This document shows, one piece after another, positions 23,791 through 35,354 of a stretch of DNA of 64,000 bases. The notes under the pieces were generated by a model. The model was not told the origin of the DNA. It worked only from the letters and a program-made list of their open reading frames with translations, and searched no databases. The DNA comes from Gossypium raimondii (Eukaryota; Streptophyta; Magnoliopsida; Malvales; Malvaceae), in assembly GCF_025698545.1 (NCBI RefSeq), contig NC_068577.1, positions 29,467,250 through 29,531,249 of the forward strand. Direction: 5' to 3'. Each line of letters begins with the position of its first letter. Position 1 is the first letter of the stretch. Position numbers and translations under genes: made by a program.

Positions 23791-24840
23791 ATTACCATGG
23801 ATTTTGTATCTGGTTACCCTTTAGTTCTTCAAGGATAAATTTTGTATTGGTGATAGTAGATAGGTTTACTAAGTCAGCTTATTTTCTACTTGTAAATATT
23901 ACTTATTCTTTAGAGAAGTCAACTGAGCTTTATATTGTTGAGATAATACGCCTACATGGAATTTTATCTTCCATAATTTCATATAGAGACCCAAGGTTTA
24001 CTTCGAGATTCTAGAATCATTTACAAAAATATTTGGGAACTAAATTGTAATTTAGTATTGCATTTTATCCTCAAACTGATGGCCAATCTGAAAGAGTTAT
24101 TCAAGTCTTGGAGGATATGTTAAGAAGTTTTGTAATTGATTTTGGAATGAACTGAGAAAGATATGTTCCTTTGGTTGAGTTTGCTTACAACAACAATTTT
24201 CATACTAGTTTGAAAATGTCTCCCTTTGAAGCTTTATATGGAAAAAAGTGTAAAACACCTACATGTTGAATGGAGCTCAATAAAAGAAAGTTAAAGCATC
24301 CTGAGTTGGTGTGTGAAACTGAAGAAAAAGTCTTTGTTATTCGTAGTAATTTAAAAGATATTTAAGATCGTCAGAAAGCATATGTAGATTTGAAGAGAAG
24401 AGAAATTTCTTTTGAAGTTTGTGATAAGGTATTTTTGAAAGTTTCTCATTGGAAGATCATCAGGTTTGGTCAGAAAGGAAAATTGAGTCTGAGATTTGTA
24501 GGGCCTTTATAAAGTTTTAGAGAAAGTAGGACCTATAGCTTATAGATTGAACTTGCCTCTTGAGTTGTCAAAGATTCACAATGTGTTTCATGTATTTATG
24601 CTGAGAAGATATAGATTAAATCTAGATCATGTTGTGCAGATTGAAGAGGTAGAGGTTGAACCGAACTTGTCTTATGAAGAAGAGTCTATTTGTATATTAG
24701 CAAGAGAGATCAATAAACTAAGAAACAAGAGAATTTCGTTAGTGAAATTTTTATGGAGAAATCATAATAAAGAAGAAGTTACATGAGAAAGAGAAAGCCA
24801 AATGAAAGAGCAATATCTTCAGTTATTTTTTAAGTATGAA
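23791..24840 (+). pseudogene. gypsy integrase core and chromodomain-like tail
   Basis: The integrase core follows the solo LTR: MDFVSGYP, FTKSAYF, LHGILSSIISYRDPRFTSRF, FYPQTDGQSERVIQ, EFAYNNNFHTS, MSPFEALYGKK. The usual IISDRD reads IISYRD, so a catalytic Asp is lost. Stops lie near 23840, 24013 and 24153. After 24547 the frame is open for 79 codons (LPLELSKIHNVFHVFMLRRY ...), ending in a segment like a Tekay chromodomain (VKFLWRNHNKEEVT). Confidence 0.85.
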
Positions 24841-24858
24841 TTTCGAGGACGAAAATTT

Positions 24859-24874
24859 TTAAGTGGGGGAGGGT
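24859..24874 (+). other. polypurine tract of the gypsy element
   Basis: Reads 'ttaagtgggggagggt' directly before the TG of the LTR, the normal place for the plus-strand primer. This fixes the element on the plus strand. Confidence 0.85.
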
Positions 24875-26751
24875 TGTAACAGCCCGCCTGGCAAGGTCCT
24901 GGTCTCTTATTATTGTTTAGAGTATTTTGGTGAATTAAGTGTAAGAGATGAGTAAGTAATTTTTTTTTGGTTAAGTATAGAATTCTTTGAATGTGTCATT
25001 TGGTGAACTCTTAGAATGGTGAAGATCTGTGGTTTGGCGGACTCTTCCGCTAATTGTATGCCACCCAAATGCTTTGTCGAACTCGCTTGATTTATTGTTA
25101 ATGGATTTGTTTATTATTAAATAAGAAAATTTAGTTAGTTAAATTGAGACTTGGTTAAAATGGAACTAAGCTATCGTAGATGAAAATACTTAATTTCTTA
25201 TATGCACACTTAATCACGAGAATCAATAGTGTTAGTGGAATTATTTGATTTTTTCACTAAACCTTTTCTCCGTGATTAAGTATATAAGGATAGCTGTGCC
25301 TTCACCGAAAATATTTTGCGTTTTATTTGTGTTCATCTTCCTCCTTGATCTTCTTTGCATTTTTTGGAAAACTAAAGTCCAGAAAACCTATTTGAAATTG
25401 GGTTCGTTGTAGTCAGCCAACTTATATGTTTTCCATAGTTATCTGGTAATTATTGATGAACACTAGGTAATTTTTAAGGTTATTTACGTGTTTTCAATTC
25501 TGCATGTATAAGTTTCAGACTGGTATGGAAGGAAACTTTTTGGTTTTGGGCTAAGTGTTAATGTTTCGTGCATGCATGTTTAAATCCGATGAAATAGTAA
25601 TTTGATATGTTTAAATAATATTATTCTTAGCTCAAGATATTATAGAAGGTCTGAGTGACAAAGGCGAAGGACCTGCTATTTAGACCTTGTTATTTTCTGA
25701 TGAATTCCTTCTTAATTCCATGTGTTGTGATTATTTTTATTTTATAATATTGTAAGTTAAGTATTCTTACTCTATTAAGGATTATCAATGTATGTGTGTG
25801 TGAATAATGGTTGTCTGTCTAAAGTTATTAGTTTGAGTTCTATATGTCTGGGGAAAGAAGTATGGGTCATTTTCATGTTAAGCCACTACCATTTGCTTCT
25901 GAAATGAATGATATTATATGAAATGATCTACAGAAATGGAGTTAAAGGAAACACGTTGTGTAGCCTCCGGTAGGGCAAATATATATTGCAGTCCGGATTG
26001 ACATAACACAACTGAACATGCTACTGGATGATTCTAAATTAGGAGCTATAAGGAGAAAATGTATATAAATGAAGCAGAAACATCTGATATGAATCTAACT
26101 TTGAATTTTGGGTATGTGGCTAGTATGAAAATGGAATGTCTGAGTTTTGTTGTATTGGCGTATAGTATTCGCCTATGTGACACGCCATTGGCGTACCGAG
26201 TCTGTCTAAGTTTTGTATACGCCTTTGGGCGTACTCTGAAATGTTGAGTGATTCCTTTGAAAGATTGGATTGTGTTATTTGTATTCTGCTTAAGATCTCT
26301 AAGGAACTCACTAAGTTCTTTTGAACTTACCTGCTTAAGATCTCTAAGGAACTCACTAAGTTCTTTTGAACTTACCCTATTACTTTTTTTCTTCTTAGGC
26401 CTACTGTTGAATGAAGACTTTTTGAAGGACTACACTAGAGGATATCTGCTGCTGTGAGACATCTGTTTATTTGTACTATGCATGGCATATGGGGGGTGGT
26501 GTCTATTTGTATTTTGAGATGGAATTGTGATTGAAATTTATGATTGTTAAACAATGTTTTAATAAAATTATCTTATTGAAGTTTATACGTCATTTGGCTA
26601 ATACTTTATTATAATATTTTATTAAAGGTTTAATTCAAACACTGCAAATTATAAAAAAATTTCGCTAGAAACAATTTTAAATATGGATGATTTCTATGTA
26701 GTGGCACATCATACTTGGGTCCTTCCCAGGGATCGAGTTTGGCGTGTTATA
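24875..26751 (+). repeat. 3' LTR of the truncated gypsy element
   Basis: Starts TGTAACAGCCCG after the polypurine tract and appears to end GGCGTGTTATA at 26751 (a worn ...GTGTTACA). About 1877 bp. No 5' partner exists in the window because the element is truncated, so the right end rests on motif alone. Confidence 0.7.
26286..26375. repeat. 45-bp perfect tandem duplication in the LTR
   Basis: Two identical 45-bp copies (26286-26330, 26331-26375), each starting 'ctgcttaagatctctaagg'. Identity of the copies points to a recent event inside an otherwise worn LTR. Confidence 0.95.
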
Positions 26752-28359
26752 GTTTTATCTATTGAAATATTTTAGGTTCTTTATTTGAGATTTTTAATAT
26801 TTAGATATTGTATTATTTTAATTTGAATTGTGGCATAAGATATAAGATTTGAGTTTTTTTTAGCTTGCATGTCATTTAATTTAATTTAAGGATATCGAAT
26901 TATGAATATAAATTAGTTTGCATGATTCTCGGTTTTTATTAAAAACATAAATAGATATCACTTTTTTGTTGTTAAACTATAATTAAAAATCTTGAGTAAT
27001 AAATGAATCGGTATTTAACTAAGTTTACTTCTAAAATAAACAAATATTTTAAATTGACAGTTTATAAAATTTTGATAGCTAATTGGGTCATCTTGGTGAC
27101 TAATGTAATCTTCCGAATTCAGGTTTAACGTTTAGGCCATATTGGAAAGGTTACATGTATTTTCTAAATTATATGTGAAATGAGGGGAATACCTGCAAAT
27201 TTAGATTTGTTACTTTATATAAATATTGAGCTTTTGGTAATTTCACAACTGAGTTGGGACCTGGTTGAAGGTGACACCAACTCAGTCAAAGCTTTAAATA
27301 ATAATAAGTATTTGTTAAAAAAATAATAGGAAGTATAAATATATAATTTGATATAATCATGTTTTTAATAATTTAACTTTTAATATAAATATAGTATTAA
27401 TATTTTTAATTATAAATAGCATAAATATAAATATAATTTTTTATTACATTTAAAATAAATTTTGATAATTTATTATATATTAATATATGTACACACATTT
27501 TCAATTCATAATATCTTTAATAATATTTGTCTATTCTCATTTCATTGCTACAACTGCATTTAAATAAAAAAAATCATATTACTAAATTTAAGCTCATTGT
27601 AATCGTAATTATTCTCACTACCACCATCTCACTAGAGTCAAACTCATCACTCATATGAGGGGAGCCTTAGATAGAGAAAAAAAAGTAAATAATTGTTAAT
27701 GGGTTTTTTTATAACTGGGGGCAAAGAATAAGGTTGATTGTGTTTTTTTCCAAGTTTTCATTCCTACAACATAATACTCTTACTATTAGGCTAAGAGATT
27801 GTTGACAATTGTTAATATATTTTAAACATTTGAAGTATATATACCTTTGATCTTTCCGAAATTTAGTAGTAATTATTTAATTTGAAATTGAATTAATCTC
27901 AATCGAAATTAAAAATAGTTTGTCTAAATGAATAAATGGTTGGAAGAAGTAGTAGTAATTTTTTAAAAGTATTTTAACAAAATTCATTTTAGCAATTAAT
28001 ATTATTAAAACAATTTGACTTAAATATTACTTTTGGTCCAAACAATATTTTATACTCACACTTTAAATAAAAAGACAGTTATACCAAAAAAAGTTATTGT
28101 TCAAGATTTATTGTAAAAGCCAAACTTGAGGTTATTTAGTTCGTTAAGTTTTTACTCGTGTTAGTATATGCATTGTTTTATATTTTCTCCAACTATGCCC
28201 TTTCTATTGGATGATTTTGAATATGGTATAGTTATATCTATAATAGTAACATCTAGAGATTTTACCTGTGGACACGTGGAATGATGGCCTTCCTTTTTAT
28301 ACGTCACGTCTACTTTTACCTTATTTCATGGTTAAATCTTAATTATCATCCACCCATTG
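26752..28359. other. AT-rich spacer between gypsy element and LINE
   Basis: No gene seen. It contains a perfect 10-bp inverted repeat at 27248-27286 and otherwise AT-rich, low-complexity sequence. This is the ancestral DNA left of the LINE nest. Confidence 0.5.
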
Positions 28360-28905
28360 TTTTTGAATAAATTTTCAGCAGGATTTTATTGGAAATAAGA
28401 AACCCAAACATAAATGTCCAAAACACAGACAAAACAAAATTAACAAAAAAAAAAAACAAAGCCCCAATGCATAAAGCCCAAAACAGAAAAATAACAAAAC
28501 CCCAACAGACAAGGCCCAATCCAACAAAAACAAAAGAAGTATGCTCTAGGGTCTATTAAAGACAACATATCATTAAACTTCCTCGACTCCTGAACAAGCA
28601 GATGTTAAAAATCATAAACATCATAATTAAATACTTTCCTTTTAATTTTTCCCAACCTTTAATCTGCTCTTCTTTCCTCTCTTCGATTCTCATGCTTCAA
28701 GCTTTCTTCTTTGACACTCATTGGCCTAGTGTGCAGAGACCCCCCTTCGATCCTTCTCCACCTCCATTGCTATATTCTCAGGTAAAGCAATCCTCATGTC
28801 CCAATGTTCCCTTTTTTGAAGTCTTTCTGTGGCCAACATATATGCCACTCTGTTGATATCCCAAAAACCATGCTTAAGTTGACAAATACGGAACCCATCT
28901 TGCAA
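28360..28905 (-). pseudogene. LINE RNase H end and 3' UTR
   Basis: On the minus strand a frame reads VAYMLATERLQKREHWDM and stops at TAG 28728-28726. This is the C-terminal end of a plant LINE RNase H. The remaining 365 bp are 3' UTR with a T-rich segment, AATAAAA and a short terminal A run. The 84-codon open frame on the plus strand here is an antisense shadow. Confidence 0.75.
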
Positions 28906-29122
28906 TGTTAAGTATAGGATAAGATAGGTTGTTAAGCAATTTGTTATACAAACTAATAGTCTGTTAGTAGAGTTTGTTAATAGCAGTTAGTCTTCCTTTT
29001 GTATGTAAGACCTACTAATGTACTGATCAAATCAACCAAGAATATCAGAATATCCATTTGTTTCATTCACATTTATTTTGTATTTCTCCTTTTGAATTTC
29101 TTCATTTCTGTACTTACTAACA
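28906..29122 (+). repeat. copia 5' LTR
   Basis: 217 bp, TGTTAAG...CTAACA. Near-identical to 37548-37764. Confidence 0.96.
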
Positions 29123-29131
29123 TGGTATCAG
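29123..29131 (+). other. copia primer binding site (tRNA-iMet)
   Basis: TGGTATCAG immediately after the LTR, the classic complement of the 3' end of initiator methionine tRNA. Confidence 0.92.
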
Positions 29132-29168
29132 TCGCCTAACGTTCTTGGAGGTTCTTCTCACTGCGTCC

Positions 29169-30169
29169 ATGACAAATTCCGCTGACTCTACTGCTGCTGA
29201 TCGTGGGAGTCCTGCACTCTCTGGCGTTCGATTGGTTCAGACTTTTCCTAGGCATGACACGGTGGAATTGGATGAATGTAGTTTCGTACAATGGTAGCAG
29301 CATGTACAGTTAATAGTTGAGGGATACAAGTTACTCGGATATTTAGAAGGGACGTTACCTGCTCCGCCTCGATTCATCTCCTCTCCGGACGGCGTTCTCA
29401 CTCCAAATCCTGATGCTTTTGTTTTCCTCCAGCAAGATAAGCTTCTTGCTTATTGGCTTCTCTCTACTATTAGTTCTCCTCTGTTGTCTTGTTTTACATC
29501 AGCGAAATCTGCTTGTGACGTTTGGAGCACGGCCAATCACTTTTTTACTGCTGCTACTGGAGCAAAAATATCTCAAATCCGGCACGACCTTCATTCAATC
29601 AAGAAAGGAACCATGTCAGTCAAAGATTATATAGCGAAAATAAAAAATACTTGTGCCCTTCTTGAGGCCTCTGGATCTGCAGTTTTCGAGGTGGAGAAGG
29701 TGGAAATAATACTTGTCGGAATCTCATCGAAGTTTGATACTATTTTAACTCCTGCATCATTCTCGACCGAGTCTCTTCCACTACAAAAACTTGTCGATGC
29801 TCTTCTAGAATTTGGGAACCGCTAAAATCGTGTGGCAACTGAATCGTCGTTTCTTATGAATCTTGTTGAGTCTACTTCGTCGACCCTGGTGGTTGCCACC
29901 GTGCGTGGTGGTCATTCGTCTTCATCTACTCTTGGGCAAAGGTTTTAGCTCCAGATTCAATGCCAAATCTATGGACATTATGGTCACTTAGTGCAACATT
30001 GTTATTATTACTTTGATCGAGAGTACGGTGGCTTCTCTGCTCCGACCGTGGTGCGAGATGTTCGTTTTAGTGAACCTGGGTGGTGGTCGTTCGCACATGG
30101 TGGTCTGCTCTCATTCGGTGGATCTAGGTAGCCCATTAGGCCTTTAAAGGTGGCTCTGGTGGCATTTCT
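29169..30169 (+). pseudogene. copia gag (left part)
   Basis: ATG 29169 opens a typical copia gag: VRLVQTFPRHDTVELDE, LLGYLEGTLPAPP, FVFLQQDKLLAYWLLSTIS, then the gag core ISQIRHDLHSIKKGTMSVKDY (open 29484-29825). Stops occur at 29295 (TAG after VQW), 29823 and 29948. The zinc knuckle reads CQIYGHYGHLVQHC, so the second Cys is Tyr. The Gly-rich tail is cut by the solo LTR at 30169 and resumes at 33215. Confidence 0.88.
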
Positions 30170-33100
30170 TGTAACACCCCTTACCCGTGTCCGACGCCAA
30201 GACAGGATATGAGGCATTACCGGTCTTAACACAAGCAACCATACAAAACTGGGCCATTAAATTTCATTCAATTTAAAACTATTTATACACATGCATACTG
30301 TCCCTTATAATGGCTTACGAGGCCCTAAACATAAGTTGGAAGTGGTTCAAAACTAAATCAAAAACTTTGGAACACTAAGAAAATTTTCATGTTTTGGAGG
30401 ATCACACGTACATATGGCTCGGGACACGCCCGTGTCCTCAGCCCGTGTAACTCTTTGCTTATGACATCATCAACAAATGAGGGTCCCATAACTCATCATG
30501 TATCATGCAAACACAACTCACATCACCAAACTTTGACATATAAGTAATATATATACATAGGCTTACAACCAATTAGCCAATATAAGCCAAGTTATGTGAC
30601 TACACATAAATCAAACCTTTAACCATTACAAGCCAAAACATTTGGCCAAAACATAATAACTCATACACAAAATGACCGAGCCCTTATTCATGCCATAAAC
30701 TTAAAGTACTTGAATACGTTGATACCGATCAATAGCTTGATAGTGTGATAGAATCTCCGACGATCTCCAACCCGAGCTAGTATCTATGACACTATAGGAA
30801 AAAGAAAGAAAGGGGGTAAACTATATAGCTTAGTAAGTTGATATGTAAATAATAAGCAATCTGTTAACACGCTTTTACCAATCCTCACAATATGTTTTCA
30901 AGATAATACAATCATAATTACACATAGTTCCACTATTTACTCATTTCACATCAAGCTGTCTACTCAAGTCATTGTCACTAAATTATTTATATCTTGCGCT
31001 ACAGAACTTCAAATTAAGATCTACATAATTTTTCCGAAACTAGACTCACATATCTTCTTACCATAAAATTTTCAGAATTTTTGGTTTAGCCAATAAATAC
31101 AGTTAATTCTTCAATGTCATCCCTGTTCTGCTGTCTAACAGTTTCGATCTTTCTTCTCTAAAAATTAATTATCTCTTAGTACAGGATTCAGATGATGTTA
31201 TTGTTTCTTTTTATTGAAAATAGACTCATTAATAATTTTAATCATATAAATTCTAACCCATAATTCTTTTTATAAAATTTTTAATGATTTTCCAAAGTCA
31301 GAACAGGGGATTCCGAAATCATTCTGGCCTTATCTCACAAAAATTCAAATATCTCATAATATGAGATTCTTTTGCTTACACCATTTCTTCTATGTGAAAC
31401 TAGACTCAATAAGCTTTAATTTATTATCTTATTCAACCTCTAATGCGATTCTCACAATTTTTGGTGATTTTTAAAATTTATACAACTGCTGCTATCCAAA
31501 ACCGTTTTATTGCAAATTTTACTCTTTCATGATTTCTTTGTATTAACATTTATTTCGACACAAATAACACCAAAGCATATCCATAACTAGCTATTCCAAT
31601 AGCTAATCATTATCATATATTTACATGCCATTCATTGGCCAATTTCACCTATACATCAACAACAAAGACTTAAACATATCATGTCTCAATTTAATTTGGC
31701 CTAAAAGCCTCACACAATCATCAATAAAATTTACTACATATTTATACCTCATATGTATAGACTTATAATCACAAGGTCATCACAAGATCATTCTCATAAG
31801 AATGACTTACTCATTTACATTCTTGCCAAAATGTCCAATATGCATCGAGTTCATTACTCATGAATTTTTCGTACATATCTGTATCCTTTCAACATGATCA
31901 TACCTTTTCTTTTCTTTGACATAATCTTTGGATTACCCGTTGAACCACTTGGAATAGTAAGGATACTCGAGAAAACTCGTACATAATATATTGTACCAAT
32001 GCCATGTCCTAGACATGGTCTTACATGGAGATCTCGTATCGATGCCAATAGCCCAACTATGGTCTTACACAAAATCTCAAATCGATATTGGAACATCATC
32101 AAGCGAATTCACAAAGCAATTATACAATTCATGCTATATGAAAACATTAAATGCATCATAATGTGATGTTGCATTATTTACAGACGAACTTACCTTGTAC
32201 TCGGAGTTGACGAATCGGATCGATTACTCGATAATTTTGCCTTTCCCCCGATCTAATTCCAGATTCCTCTTTTCTTGATCTATATGTATTCAAAATTAAC
32301 TCATATAATCACATAATCATTCAATTGAGTCCAAAAACACATATTTAAGACAATTTGCACTTTGGCCCTAAAATTTTACATTTCTTACAATTTAGTCCCT
32401 ATTTCACAAATACACAAAATTCATAAAATTAAACAAGACCCATGCTTGGTTGAATTACCATAGTGCCCCTAGCAGCCCAAAAATTTCATTTATTTCACAT
32501 TTCAACCACTCAATTTGCATATTTCACAATTTAATCCCTATTTGACATTTTTGTCAAAAATCACTTTATAAAACATATTAATCTATCAATAATTATTCAT
32601 TTTCCATCATCAACATTCAAAAAAATCAAGCTATCATCAATGGTAACTCACAAATTCATCAACCAATTCAAAAATTAGGGCATGGGCTAGCTAGAACACG
32701 GAGTAACGATCTCAAAAACATAGAAATTATAAAAAACGGGACAAAAACGCATACCTAATTGAGCTTACAAGATTGGCCAAATGTTTAGCAAAAAAAATGG
32801 CTTCTTTCCCTTCTAAAAATCGGTGGAAGATGATAATGGAAGATGATGATAATTTTTTTTAATATTAATTACTATTTTACTTAATTAACCTTTATAAACT
32901 TTAATAATTACACAATTGCCATGCCAACATCTTCCACTATCTCATTGATGGTCAATTTACCACTTAAGGACCTTTACTTTAATGTTCTATAGCTATTAGA
33001 CACCTTTAGCTTATAAAACACAACTTTTACGCTTTACGCGATTTAGTCCTTTTTACCGAATTAAGCATTCAAACTGTAAATTTTTTTTACGAAACTTTCA

Positions 33101-33214
33101 CATATATATAATCACATGCTATAAATACCAAAAATAATATTAAAATAATTTTCTAAACTCAAATTTGTGGTTCCGTAACCACTGTTCCGGTTTAACTAAA
33201 ACCAAGCTGTTACA
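30170..33214. mobile_element. 3045-bp solo LTR inside copia gag
   Basis: Starts TGTAACACCCC and ends CTGTTACA, flanked by tttct (30165-30169) and tttcc (33215-33219), a 5-bp duplication with one mismatch. No protein domain is found inside, only AT-rich sequence with tracts such as 'ttgcactttggccctaaaa' (about 32358). The gag frame resumes on the far side. Best read as a solo LTR of a large gypsy-type family; an LTR-only non-autonomous element cannot be excluded. Confidence 0.82.
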
Positions 33215-33730
33215 TTTCCTTTTGGTCCTTCTTGGGGACAGATGCCAAGTCAATTTCCTCTGCCTCATTATCACGCGGCTAGGGTTTCTAACTCTTTCAA
33301 TTTACTAATATTGCTACTACAGGTCATGAAGGTGGGACCACTTTTATGCCGCTTGGATCAGGTCTTAGGTGTAGGCCGCATAACGTTGGTAATCCTTTTG
33401 GGTCGAGCGATATGGGTCATCAATTTGGCCTACGTGTTTTTGGTCATTCTGGTGGGTCTAGGTCGCATATTTCAAGCCATGGTCTTGGGCAATATGGCAG
33501 GCTGAGCAATACAAGTTCTAATGGTACCCATATTAATGAGCTGAATGGTTAGCCTAATGGGCCAAATGCAAATCTGGTTGGGCTTGAGCCCATTAGTAAT
33601 AATGTTGTCCAAAATCAAGGTGTGCCATGGTGAGCTAAACCAAGGGCCTATGTTCATGATTGTGACGCTTCACTGTGCGTGGGGTTGCCGCGTATTCTTG
33701 ATTTTAATGTCTCTGGTTTTTAACCACCTC
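33215..33730 (+). pseudogene. copia gag tail after the solo LTR
   Basis: Continues the Gly/Phe-rich gag C-terminus (FPFGPSWGQMPSQFPLPHYHAARVSNS ...) and a Gly/His/Ser-rich linker (GNPFGSSDMGHQFG, 33346-33552) with frame changes and stops. It joins the gag fragment at 30169 to the protease region. Confidence 0.75.
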
Positions 33731-33791
33731 GAGATCCAACGCCAATACAACTTACTATGGGTCTAACTTTGATAATAACTCTTATGTTCCT

Positions 33792-34874
33792 ATGCCTATA
33801 GGGACCACATCTTGGTGTCCTGATTCAGGGGCTACACACCATGTCTGTCGTGGGGCCACTGCTTTGCATGAGTCCACACCTTACTCAGGTACATCTTCTC
33901 TTCTCATGAGTGATGAGTCTCCTACGAAAATATCGTGTATTGGGAATTCTATTTTATCTACAACAAGTAAGATGCTTCATCTGTCTAATGTCTTGTGTGA
34001 TCCGAATATACGGAAGAATCTGTTATCTGTCTGTCAGTTTGCTAAGGAAAATAATGTGTTTTTTGAATTTCATCCATCTTATTGTGTTGTTAAGGACATC
34101 CCGACTCAAGAAATTTTGTTACGGGGCCATACTCATGACGAGCTCTACTATTTTTCTCTAGTAACCCCGGCTTCGACGTTTCATGCTCCTTCGGTCCACA
34201 ACACTAAATTTTAACTGCATACTAATGGTGGTGATGTTTTTACCTTGTGGCACTGTAGACTTGGTCATCCGTCTGCCTCCACTGTTAAACTTGTTCTTGA
34301 TAAGTGTAAAATTGTTTCAAATAAAAAGTGCCTTGATAATGTTTATATTGCATGTCAAAAGGGGAAATCTCATAAACTACCCTTTTCACATTCTACTACT
34401 GAGTATAAAGATTTGTTTGAATTGGTTGTCTCTGACTTATGGGGACCAACATCGATTGTATGTGGTTCTAACATGTATTATGTGTCGCTCATTGACATGT
34501 GTAGTCGGTTTAAGTGGATTTATCTTGTCCAACGTAAGTCTTAGGCAGTTGAGTGTTTTCTCCAGTTTCAGAAAATGGTCAAGACTCAGTTTGGGAAAGA
34601 TATTAAGAATTTTCAAAGTGATTGGGGAGCAGAATATTGTGCTTTCACATTGATATTGACTAATCTTAGGATATTTCATAGTTTATCTTGCCCGCATACA
34701 TATGAACAGAACGGAGATGCTGAGCGGAAGCATAGGCACATTGTTGAGACTGGTCTTACTCTCTTTGCTCAAGCCAATCTACCCATGGACTACTGGGGTT
34801 ATGCCTTTAGTAGTGCTATTAATCTCATAAATCGTCTCCCTACTTCAGTTCTAGAAGGGAAGTCTCTATATTAG
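33792..34874 (+). pseudogene. copia protease, GAG-pre-integrase and integrase
   Basis: Protease active site: WCPDSGATHHV (about 33813-33845). GAG-pre-integrase with the zinc pair: LWHCRLGHPSAST ... NVYIACQKGKSHKLPF (second Cys pair reduced to one). Integrase core: DLWGPTSI with a catalytic Asp, FQSDWGAEYC with the second, and a PHTYEQNGDAERKHRHIVE third block. Stops interrupt at 34214 (TAA), 34544 (TAG) and 34874 (TAG), all in one frame, so decay is mainly by point mutation. Confidence 0.88.
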
Positions 34875-35354
34875 GTTCTTCATGGTCGTGAGCCGACATA
34901 TGATTACCTAAGGTTGTTTGGGTGCTGTTTTTTTCCCTATCTACGACCGTTTACACATCACAAGTTGGATTTTTGGTCTTAGCCGTGTACATTTTTGGGG
35001 TACAGTTCTCAACATAAAGGTTATAATTGTCTTACACCGGATGGTAAGATCATTGTTTCTCGTCATGTTGTTTTTAATGAATGATGGTTCTTGTTCTCAT
35101 GGCCTATCATGGACAATGGTCAAACTAGTTTGCGAGTTTCTACATATGTTCCTATTGTCAAGTCTGATTTCCATTCTTCTACTCCAACAGTCGCAAGGAC
35201 CACTAGCCTTTCATCTTCTCCTCTTGGTATTCCTATGCAGTCCACAACAGGTGGTTCAATGGATGAGTTGAGGTTTGCTCATGGAGAATCCTGACTCTCA
35301 ACCTCGACAACTGCGGGTAGTTCATCTGCTCTGGACATAGTTCCTTCTGTTTCA

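Larger units (their letters stand above)
16833..26751 (+). mobile_element. 5'-truncated Ty3/gypsy (Tekay-like chromovirus), invaded twice
   Basis: Remnant of a gypsy retrotransposon starting inside RNase H and ending in a 3' LTR. Order: RNase H (16833-17089), hAT insertion (17090-21845), RNase H end and integrase zinc region (21846-22397), solo LTR of another element (22398-23790), integrase core and chromodomain-like tail (23791-24840), polypurine tract, 3' LTR (24875-26751). Reading frames resume across both insertions. LTR, gag, protease and RT on the 5' side are missing. Many stops show that it is old. The Tekay assignment rests on the RNase H-integrase-tail layout and recalled family sequence. 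Confidence 0.85.

Noticed and set aside
30008..30238. 76-codon minus-strand frame at the copia/solo-LTR junction
   Set aside because: Spans an insertion junction, so it is a by-product of the insertion and not a gene.
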